DNA of 5,456 nucleotides from an uncultured Clostridium sp. (GTDB lineage Bacteria; Bacillota; Clostridia; Christensenellales; Pumilibacteraceae), in assembly GCA_900555125.1 (NCBI GenBank), contig USKH01000092.1, forward strand, positions 1 to 5,456, in the 5' to 3' direction. Numbering within the stretch: the first letter of the stretch is position 1; each line of letters begins with the position of its first letter. The notes under the pieces were generated by a model. It worked only from the letters and a program-made list of their open reading frames with translations. It was not told the DNA's origin and did no database searches. Both the position numbers and the translations under genes were made by a program. Positions 1 to 4,515 of this stretch are shown here, piece by piece.

Positions 1-55
1 AACAGACTATTGCTATCATTGCAAGAAAAACCGCAATAAATCTCAACTTTTTCAT
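1..55 (-). CDS. Start of an exported protein (partial, N-terminus only)
   Basis: Only the first 18 codons are in the window; the gene continues past the left edge. The visible peptide is MKKLRFIAVFLAMIAIVC: two lysines followed by an unbroken hydrophobic stretch, which is a typical signal-peptide start. The start codon at 55-53 is supported by a strong Shine-Dalgarno GGAGG at 64-68, eight bases upstream. Cys18 at the end of the hydrophobic run raises the idea of a lipoprotein, but the residues before it (A-I-V) do not fit the usual lipobox, which wants a small residue just before the Cys. The cleavage site may therefore lie further on, outside the window. The gene appears to be driven from the promoter at 270-298 through a long leader with an internal terminator. 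The mature protein, and so its function, cannot be seen. Confidence 0.75.
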   Translation of the reverse strand, partial: MKKLRFIAVFLAMIAIVC

Positions 56-109
56 GATTATTTCCTCCCTGAATTTTACCCGGTATTCCGAAAATATACG
101 TTTAGCTAT

Positions 110-157
110 AAAAAACGGCACATAAAACCAAATATTAACGTCCGTTTTATGCGCCGT
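110..157 (-). terminator. Intrinsic terminator inside the leader of the leftmost gene
   Basis: Arms 157-144 and 128-115 form a 14-pair stem. All pairs are Watson-Crick on the minus-strand RNA except one G-U wobble; on the plus strand the same position (120/152) is an A-C mismatch, which points to the minus strand as the functional one. The loop is 15 nt (143-129). The stem runs straight into six U residues (115-110). It is about 190 bases past the stop of the 351-1175 gene but only about 55 bases before the start codon at 55, and it lies downstream of its own promoter. It is therefore more likely an attenuator or the end of a small RNA than a plain gene-end terminator, though it would also stop read-through from the TIM-barrel gene. 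Confidence 0.75.
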
Positions 158-244
158 AAAGTATTTTGACGAAATCAGATATCCTCTTTAACGATATTGC
201 AGCCGCAAAACACTTATAAGGTCGGTCGGACGGGTACAATCTGC

Positions 245-262
245 AAGAAAAGCTTTTTTCTT
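245..262 (-). promoter_or_regulatory. Hairpin at the predicted 5' end of the leader RNA
   Basis: AAGAAAA at 245-251 and TTTTCTT at 256-262 are perfect inverted repeats around a four-base loop. The predicted transcription start is at about 263, so the RNA would begin with this stem. A 5'-terminal hairpin can slow RNA decay in Firmicutes; that role is an inference. The stem is mostly A-U, so it is only moderately stable. Confidence 0.35.
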
Positions 263-269
263 CGTCTGT

Positions 270-298
270 ATTATATCATATTCGTATAGCGAAGTCAA
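270..298 (-). promoter_or_regulatory. Housekeeping sigma-type promoter for the leader and leftmost gene
   Basis: On the minus strand a -35 box TTGACT (298-293) is followed by a 17-base spacer and a consensus -10 box TATAAT (275-270). A TG one base before the -10 box adds an extended -10 element. This is close to the ideal promoter for the major sigma factor and predicts a start near 263. It lies between the stop of the 351-1175 gene and the leader, so the leftmost gene does not depend on read-through. Confidence 0.85.
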
Positions 299-350
299 TA
301 GTAAAACCTAATTTATTTTAATTGACCATGCTTGTTTATTGTTTGTTTAG

Positions 351-1175
351 TCAGCCTTCAAAGATATCGCGGAATTTCTTTGCTTTTTCGAGTGCAAGCG
401 AAAGATATCCGTCCGCTCCGAGGTCGGCATAACGGTCGTGCGTATGGCGATCGGGGCGATTTTTGCTTATAAGCTCGAATGTGAGCGGACCGGAGAAAGG
501 CGTTTTTTTGATGCGGTTTGCAATGCCGTTCCAGTCGGCAACGCCGTCGAAAGGCATCATGTGCGAGTCGTCCAGCCAGGTGAGTTTGTCACCGGTCATG
601 CCCATGTTGTCGTTTAAGTGCGTGGCGATGAGTTTGTCGCCGTATTTGCCGATAAGGTCGTGGCTGAAATCGTAGCACATTTCGTGACCGGTGTCTATGC
701 AAAATCCGAGTGCGGGATGATCGTGGAGATCTGTCATGATTCTGTCGAGATAGCATTCGCCTTCGGTGTTTTCCACGGCGATTTTAATGCCCAGCGATTG
801 CGCTTCGTCCAGAAGTTTTCCGTATCTGTCCACGCCGATTGCGGTGGGCGTGCATCTTTCCATGCCTATTATCGCGTGCATAATGACAAGATTTACACCT
901 GCTTCCGCGCTGTCGTGCAGGCATCTTATCTGACGAGCTACTTCCTCGTCGCCGCGAGCGTCCTCTTCCCACATATGATAGCTGTTGCCGAACGGCGCGT
1001 GAATTGACTGATAGATAAGTCCGTCCGCTTTTATTCTATCGGCAAGATATTTATTGCCTTTTTTGTCGTTCCAGCCTGTAAAAACTCCGTCCCAGCCGAC
1101 TTTTGCCATGCGGTCGATAAGTTCGAGTTCGTCTATGTCCAGTCCGAGATCGGTGTTTAGTACTAATTTTCTCAT
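351..1175 (-). CDS. Sugar phosphate isomerase/epimerase superfamily protein (xylose isomerase-like TIM barrel)
   Basis: The 274-residue protein is a complete cytoplasmic TIM barrel of the AP-endonuclease-2/xylose-isomerase-like family, with the usual length for a single-domain member. Motifs in order are SIHAPF (57-62), VIMHA (97-101), AVENTEGE (133-140), CIDTGHE (159-165), ATHLNDN (184-190) and TFEL (232-235). By family pattern the likely divalent-metal ligands are Glu135, Asp161 and/or His164, His186 and Glu234, all present, so an active metal enzyme is expected. Relatives isomerise or epimerise sugars, sugar phosphates, hydroxypyruvate or inositols, and the substrate cannot be told from sequence. 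The ATG start has AAGGGG at 1183-1188, seven bases upstream, and its own promoter at 1219-1247. No clear terminator follows directly, so the transcript may run on to the terminator at 110-157. It is transcribed away from the aminopeptidase and no pathway partner is adjacent. Confidence 0.88.
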   Translation of the reverse strand: MRKLVLNTDLGLDIDELELIDRMAKVGWDGVFTGWNDKKGNKYLADRIKADGLIYQSIHAPFGNSYHMWEEDARGDEEVARQIRCLHDSAEAGVNLVIMHAIIGMERCTPTAIGVDRYGKLLDEAQSLGIKIAVENTEGECYLDRIMTDLHDHPALGFCIDTGHEMCYDFSHDLIGKYGDKLIATHLNDNMGMTGDKLTWLDDSHMMPFDGVADWNGIANRIKKTPFSGPLTFELISKNRPDRHTHDRYADLGADGYLSLALEKAKKFRDIFEG

Positions 1176-1218
1176 AAATAAACCCCTTGCGCTTTCGTTT
1201 GCGCTTCGATATATGAAA

Positions 1219-1247
1219 ATTGTACCACTTTATAGGTTTCAAGTCAA
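1219..1247 (-). promoter_or_regulatory. Promoter of the TIM-barrel isomerase/epimerase gene
   Basis: On the minus strand TTGACT (1247-1242), a 17-base spacer and TACAAT (1224-1219), with TG one base before the -10 box, form a strong housekeeping promoter with an extended -10. The start would be near 1212, giving a leader of about 37 nt that contains a GCGC...GCGC repeat (1189-1204) able to form a four-pair stem just upstream of the Shine-Dalgarno site. Confidence 0.82.
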
Positions 1248-1276
1248 GTTTAACAGACGAAATATCACAATTTAGG

Positions 1277-1305
1277 TTGCATTTTTACAGCAAGTGGTGT
1301 ATAAT
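1277..1305 (+). promoter_or_regulatory. apeA: Promoter of the M18 aminopeptidase gene
   Basis: A consensus -10 TATAAT (1300-1305) is preceded at 17 bases by TTGCAT (1277-1282), a weak -35 box. The predicted start near 1312 gives a leader of only about 22 nt before the ATG at 1334. The -35 box lies 29 bases from that of the divergent gene, so the two promoters are back to back. Confidence 0.72.
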
Positions 1306-1320
1306 GTTCTCAAAGAAAAC

Positions 1321-1325
1321 GGAGG
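1321..1325 (+). promoter_or_regulatory. apeA: Ribosome binding site that fixes the aminopeptidase start
   Basis: GGAGG ends eight bases before the ATG at 1334. The reading frame is open back to 1220, but that longer version would include the promoter and has no Shine-Dalgarno site, so this site decides the start. Confidence 0.85.
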
Positions 1326-1333
1326 TACTTTCT

Positions 1334-2701
1334 ATGTACGCAAAAAATATATGGAACGGCATTACCGAAGAAAAGAAAAAGAATATCTTTGATTTTGCCG
1401 AAGATTACAAAAACTTCCTCACTGCGTCCAAGACCGAACGTCTTGCCGTTCGCGAGGCGGTTAAAGCAGCCGAAGCCAAGGGATTTAAAAACGTCGAAAC
1501 CGTAAAGACGGTTAAGTCCGGCGACAAGCTGTACGAAGTAAACAAAAACAAAAACGTCGTTTTGTACGTTATCGGCGAAAAGCCGCTCACCGAAGGACTC
1601 AGAGTTCTGGGCGCTCACATCGACTCGCCCCGTCTCGACCTTAAACAGAATCCTTTGTACGAGTCCAACGGCTTTGCTCTTTTGGACACTCACTACTACG
1701 GCGGCGTTAAAAAATATCAGTACGTCACCATTCCGCTTGCTCTGCACGGCGTTATCTGCAAAAAGGACGGCACCACGGCTTACGTCAATATCGGCGAAGA
1801 CGAGGGCGATCCTGTCGTGGGTATCAGCGACCTTCTCATCCATCTTTCGCAGGAACAACTGCAAAAGACGGGCGACAAGATCATCGGCGGCGAACAGCTT
1901 GACGTAACCGTCGGCTCCATTCCGCTCGAAGGCGAGGAAAAAGACGCGGTTAAGGCAAACGTTCTCAAACTTCTTAACGATAAATACGGCATTGAAGAAG
2001 AAGATTTTCTCTCCGCCGAAATCGAAGTGGTTCCCGCGGGAAAAACGCGCGACTACGGCTTGGACAGAAGCATGATAGCCGGCTACGGTCACGACGACAG
2101 AGTGTGCGCATACACGTCACTGCGCGCTATTCTCGACGCAAAGCCCGGCAAGTACACCTACTGCTGCATCCTCGTGGATAAGGAAGAAATCGGCAGCGTG
2201 GGCGCAACCGGCGCGCACAGCCTGTTCTTCGAAAACTCAGTTGCCGATCTTCTGGCAAAACAGGGTTACGACAGCTATATCGCGCTTAAAAAAGCGTTCA
2301 CCAACACAAAAATGTTGTCCAGCGACGTCAGCGCGGGCTTCGACCCCCTCTTCCCCGAAGTAAACGACACCAAAAACGCGGCATACCTCAATAACGGTAT
2401 CGTGTTTAATAAGTACACCGGCGCTCGCGGCAAGTCCGGCTCCAACGACGCTATGCCCGAATTCATGGCTGAAATAAGAAATGCCCTCGACAAAGAGGAT
2501 ATTCATTTCCAGACCGCAGAACTGGGCAAAGTCGATCAGGGCGGCGGCGGAACAATCGCCTACATTCTCGGCAACTACAACATGAACGTCATCGACGCCG
2601 GCATAGCCGTACTTAACATGCACGCGCCCATGGAAATTGTGGCAAAAGCCGACGTTTACGAAACCTATCTCGCTTATATGGCATTCCTTGCCATCGAATA
2701 G
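1334..2701 (+). CDS. apeA: M18 family aminopeptidase (ApeA-type, zinc metallopeptidase)
   Basis: The 455-residue cytoplasmic exopeptidase removes single residues from peptide N-termini; the length is normal for the ApeA branch. Family signatures are complete. AHIDSPR (94-100) supplies metal ligand His95 and Asp97. HYYGG (120-124) is typical of this branch. GYGHDDR (250-256) supplies the bridging Asp, probably 254. DKEEIGS (282-288) supplies catalytic Glu284 and ligand Glu285. SSDVSAGFDP supplies Asp331, and MHAPME supplies His430. The GKVDQGGGGT stretch matches the conserved Gly-rich segment of the family. M18 enzymes normally form large multimers with two metal ions per active site. No signal peptide or membrane segment is seen. 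The start is chosen from GGAGG at 1321. The gene is a single transcription unit with its own promoter (1277-1305) and terminator (2735-2774), and likely serves general peptide turnover. Preference for acidic, basic or neutral N-termini is not readable here. Confidence 0.95.
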   Translation: MYAKNIWNGITEEKKKNIFDFAEDYKNFLTASKTERLAVREAVKAAEAKGFKNVETVKTVKSGDKLYEVNKNKNVVLYVIGEKPLTEGLRVLGAHIDSPRLDLKQNPLYESNGFALLDTHYYGGVKKYQYVTIPLALHGVICKKDGTTAYVNIGEDEGDPVVGISDLLIHLSQEQLQKTGDKIIGGEQLDVTVGSIPLEGEEKDAVKANVLKLLNDKYGIEEEDFLSAEIEVVPAGKTRDYGLDRSMIAGYGHDDRVCAYTSLRAILDAKPGKYTYCCILVDKEEIGSVGATGAHSLFFENSVADLLAKQGYDSYIALKKAFTNTKMLSSDVSAGFDPLFPEVNDTKNAAYLNNGIVFNKYTGARGKSGSNDAMPEFMAEIRNALDKEDIHFQTAELGKVDQGGGGTIAYILGNYNMNVIDAGIAVLNMHAPMEIVAKADVYETYLAYMAFLAIE

Positions 2702-2734
2702 TTTTTCGCTTGCAGATAAATACAGTATAAAGTT

Positions 2735-2774
2735 AAAGCCACATCCGTTCTTTCCGGCTCGGACGTGGCTTTTT
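2735..2774 (+). terminator. Intrinsic terminator of the aminopeptidase gene
   Basis: Arms 2735-2747 and 2760-2772 pair at 12 of 13 positions, the exception being A2743-C2764. The loop is 12 nt and a T run follows at 2770-2774. It begins 33 bases after the aminopeptidase stop. On the opposite strand there is no comparable U run, so it acts mainly for plus-strand transcripts. Confidence 0.85.
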
Positions 2775-2780
2775 ACGTAC

Positions 2781-2854
2781 AATAAAAAACGACCGTCGCC
2801 CGTATAAGTTATGCAAAAGCGCATTCATAATCGGACAAACGGTCGTTTTTTATT
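2781..2854. terminator. Long perfect inverted repeat, bidirectional terminator between convergent genes
   Basis: Arms 2781-2796 and 2839-2854 are perfect 16-base inverted repeats with a GC core (CGACCGT) flanked by a six-A tract on one side and a six-T tract on the other, so either transcript sees a hairpin followed by U residues. It starts 29 bases after the stop of the minus-strand gene and is that gene's evident terminator, backing up the one at 2735-2774 on the plus strand. The 42-nt loop is long for a terminator but can fold further: CCG (2800-2802) with CGG (2832-2834), and TTATG (2809-2813) with CATAA (2826-2830). Confidence 0.8.
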
Positions 2855-2882
2855 TAGTTTTCAGTCTTTTTGCCTACGAAGA

Positions 2883-4502
2883 TCAAGCAGCGGCAAACTT
2901 CTTTATCATAAGCGCGACAAAAGCAAACGGAATTAACAGCAAAGCTTCGGCTCCGCAACTTTCACAACCCTTACTTTGCTCGGGAGCAACATACTTGGTT
3001 ATGTTACGTTTTTCGACATGCGTACTGTCGTTTTTGCAAACATACAGATCATATCCGTCCGCGTCCGGCGACGGAGCTACGGTTTCTTTAAATTCGAAAT
3101 CGTGTCCTTTTGCCGGAACAATTTTCTGCTCGGTAATGATGATACCGCATCGTGCGCATTTTACGCCTTGAGTCAGTCCGCTTTCGGTACAGGTGGGCTG
3201 AACCGCGTCGAGAACATGCTCGTCGTGTCCGAGCGCTTTAACAGTACGCGATTCTGTTTGGTCGCACCACTTGCACTTTGCCGTTTCGGTACCGTCGGCA
3301 GTACAGGTAGGTTCGAGCGTTACCGTGAAATCACCGAACGAATGACCGACAACGTCGGTATAGTTATCCTTAAACGTTTTACCGCATGTTTTGCAGGTAT
3401 GAAGAGTATATCCCTTTTCACTGCATGTAGGTTGGATTACACTGCTATCGTATTCGTGAACATGCTCGACATAGCGCGGAGCGTCGGTATATTTCGCGCC
3501 CTCGCAATAGGACAGAGTATCTGCTTCGCCATAAACTTCGAGTCCGGCAACCGAAACAAATTTTGCTGCTCCTCCGGGATTGCCGATAATACGAATCGCA
3601 TCGCCGTCTACCTTTTCGAATTTGAAAATAAAAATATCAAAACCTACTCCGTCGCCTTCCGCAGACGCGTTGTATCCGGGATCGCCAGTCATTACAACGT
3701 CCTTCCAGACGCCGTTTTTACGCACCTGTATTTTCGGATTTTCGCAAAACCAGCCGCCGTCATTAAACACGCCGCCTTCCTGAAACGCCACTTTCGAGAA
3801 ATACAGTTCTTCTTTGAACGCGTAGCCTATGTAAAATTCATTGCTGAGCGCTCCACTGTACGAATCGTAAACCGCCGCGGTGTTGCTGTTATATCCGCCG
3901 ATTATTCCGCCTTTATAAACCACTTCGCTTTTTATCGCGTCGAGATCTTTAGCTCCTCCGCCGGTCGGATACGGAACGCTTGTAATAACGCTGCCCGCTT
4001 TTGCGAGGTTGTAATATTTATTGAATGTTTGCTTACTTGTTTCGACTTCGAAGTAATCGATTGCCACCCATTTATCCTCGGACGATACTACGATCTTTAT
4101 ATCGTGATAATCGATTTCAAGTCCGTTGATCCGGCAAAGAAGCTGCCTTGCGAGAAAAGAATTACCTGCAGCGTCGACGGTTGCCTTCTTTTCATTATCG
4201 ATATAAACGTCAAAGCTTCCTCCTTCCGGCAAACGATCGCCGTACACGGCTATTCCCGAACCGTAAAAGCGCATTGTGTACGAGCTTCCTTTACTCATAC
4301 TGCCGAGAACGCAGTTTTTCGAAGCGTTTTCTTCGGACATTATCTCGAAACCTTCCGAAACGTGACCGTCGACATCGGATTCTATCGTAACAACGTATTC
4401 CGGTAAATTTCCCGCCGACGCCGTAATACCGGCAGGCAACACCGTCAGCGTAAGCGTTACCGCTACGATTAACGCCAAGACAAGTCTAAATAACTTTTTC
4501 AT
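2883..4502 (-). CDS. Secreted, surface-anchored protein: jelly-roll and discoidin-like modules plus Cys/His repeats
   Basis: The 539-residue extracellular protein begins with a clear signal peptide (MKK, hydrophobic 4-22, likely cleavage after Ala-Ser-Ala at 28-30). Residues about 36-155 form a beta-rich module ending in AIDYFEVE, resembling galactose-binding-fold modules. Residues about 160-325 form a discoidin (F5/8 type C)-like module with QEGG (241-244), GGWF (249-252) and a closing IRIIGNPGG...LEVYG (303-325). A short linker leads to four repeats (349-505) with PTC...CxxCG...GH spacing. The tail (511-539) has KGCESCG, a hydrophobic run and two lysines, like a surface anchor. It is the second gene of an operon, 13 bases after the gene at 4516-5456, whose last two modules it shares in order. 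The start at 4502 is set by AGGAGG at 4510-4515; a longer TTG-started version overlapping the previous gene is unlikely. Glycan binding or adhesion is inferred; no catalytic domain is seen. Confidence 0.85.
   Translation of the reverse strand: MKKLFRLVLALIVAVTLTLTVLPAGITASAGNLPEYVVTIESDVDGHVSEGFEIMSEENASKNCVLGSMSKGSSYTMRFYGSGIAVYGDRLPEGGSFDVYIDNEKKATVDAAGNSFLARQLLCRINGLEIDYHDIKIVVSSEDKWVAIDYFEVETSKQTFNKYYNLAKAGSVITSVPYPTGGGAKDLDAIKSEVVYKGGIIGGYNSNTAAVYDSYSGALSNEFYIGYAFKEELYFSKVAFQEGGVFNDGGWFCENPKIQVRKNGVWKDVVMTGDPGYNASAEGDGVGFDIFIFKFEKVDGDAIRIIGNPGGAAKFVSVAGLEVYGEADTLSYCEGAKYTDAPRYVEHVHEYDSSVIQPTCSEKGYTLHTCKTCGKTFKDNYTDVVGHSFGDFTVTLEPTCTADGTETAKCKWCDQTESRTVKALGHDEHVLDAVQPTCTESGLTQGVKCARCGIIITEQKIVPAKGHDFEFKETVAPSPDADGYDLYVCKNDSTHVEKRNITKYVAPEQSKGCESCGAEALLLIPFAFVALMIKKFAAA
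2886..2972 (-). other. Possible C-terminal surface-anchoring signal of the 2883-4502 protein
   Basis: These codons give residues 511-539: a Lys-Gly-Cys-Glu-Ser-Cys-Gly motif, a hydrophobic segment of about 16 residues (518-533), then Lys-Lys and a short end. The three-part layout (motif, transmembrane stretch, basic end) copies that of LPXTG and other C-terminal sorting signals, but no LPXTG-like motif is present. It could instead be a simple membrane tail with Cys as a modification or cleavage site. The hydrophobic part and the Lys pair are directly visible; anchoring is inferred. Confidence 0.5.
2988..3458 (-). repeat. Four tandem Cys/His protein repeats (PTC...CxxCG...GH)
   Basis: Residues 349-505 of the encoded protein hold repeats of about 40 residues. 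Repeat 1 has Cys360, Cys370, Cys373 and closes with Gly-His 386-387. Repeat 2 has Cys400, Cys410, Cys413 and Gly-His 425-426. Repeat 3 has Cys438, Cys449, Cys452 and Gly-His 466-467. Repeat 4 keeps the framework (ADGYDLYVCKND) but has only Cys489, with Pro/Ser where the first Cys should be and Asp492 in place of the CxxC partner. Three Cys plus one His per unit suggests a small zinc-ribbon-like fold. The repeats differ widely at DNA level, so the array is old. Such repeats are common in clostridial secreted proteins; their function is not established. Confidence 0.85.
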
Positions 4503-4509
4503 GTCTTCT

Positions 4510-4515
4510 CCTCCT
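4510..4515 (-). promoter_or_regulatory. Ribosome binding site in the operon junction
   Basis: AGGAGG on the minus strand follows the TAA stop (4518-4516) of the upstream gene directly and ends seven bases before the ATG at 4502-4500. A full-strength site in such a short gap supports cotranscription and fixes the start of the second gene at the signal peptide. Confidence 0.88.

Larger units (their letters stand above)
56..263 (-). promoter_or_regulatory. Long structured 5' leader (candidate attenuator, riboswitch or small RNA)
   Basis: This is the region between the predicted transcription start (about 263, set by the -10 box at 270-275) and the start codon at 55. Reading along the minus-strand RNA, several stems can be drawn. 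A seven-pair hairpin sits at the very 5' end (262-256 with 251-245). A six-pair stem joins 246-241 to 202-197. A five-pair hairpin joins 197-193 to 183-179, sharing one base with the previous stem. An intrinsic terminator follows at 157-110. The terminator lies about 55 bases before the start codon, so it would cut off expression unless prevented. I do not recognise a known riboswitch or T-box core. The short stems could be chance; the promoter and terminator are convincing. The alternative is a free small RNA of about 150 nt. Confidence 0.5.

Noticed and set aside
1..55. Lipoprotein signal at Cys18 of the leftmost partial gene
   Set aside because: The residues before the Cys (Ala-Ile-Val) do not match a lipobox and the sequence ends there, so lipoprotein status cannot be claimed.
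143..238. Leader peptide of 30 codons from a TTG at about 238, ending inside the terminator stem
   Set aside because: Its position would suit attenuation, but there is no Shine-Dalgarno site before it, the start is TTG, and the peptide has no run of one amino acid that would sense a charged tRNA.
618..1007. Plus-strand open frame of 129 codons
   Set aside because: It is antisense to the TIM-barrel gene, which retains all expected metal-binding motifs; it has no upstream signals.
1220..1333. N-terminal extension of the aminopeptidase to 1220
   Set aside because: It would run through the -35 and -10 boxes at 1277-1305 and has no Shine-Dalgarno site, whereas the ATG at 1334 has GGAGG at the right distance and matches the usual start of the family.
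1310..2092. Open frame of 260 codons on the minus strand
   Set aside because: It is antisense to the M18 aminopeptidase, whose full catalytic motif set is present; the antisense product has no recognisable feature and no promoter.
2237..2824. Minus-strand open frame reaching into the intergenic region between the convergent genes
   Set aside because: It runs through both terminator structures and is otherwise antisense to the aminopeptidase, with no ribosome binding site and no recognisable domain.
2976..4406. Long open frame of 476 codons on the plus strand
   Set aside because: It lies wholly antisense to the well-supported surface-protein gene, which has a signal peptide, recognisable modules, repeats and a Shine-Dalgarno site. 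The plus-strand translation shows no domain, repeat or ribosome binding site.
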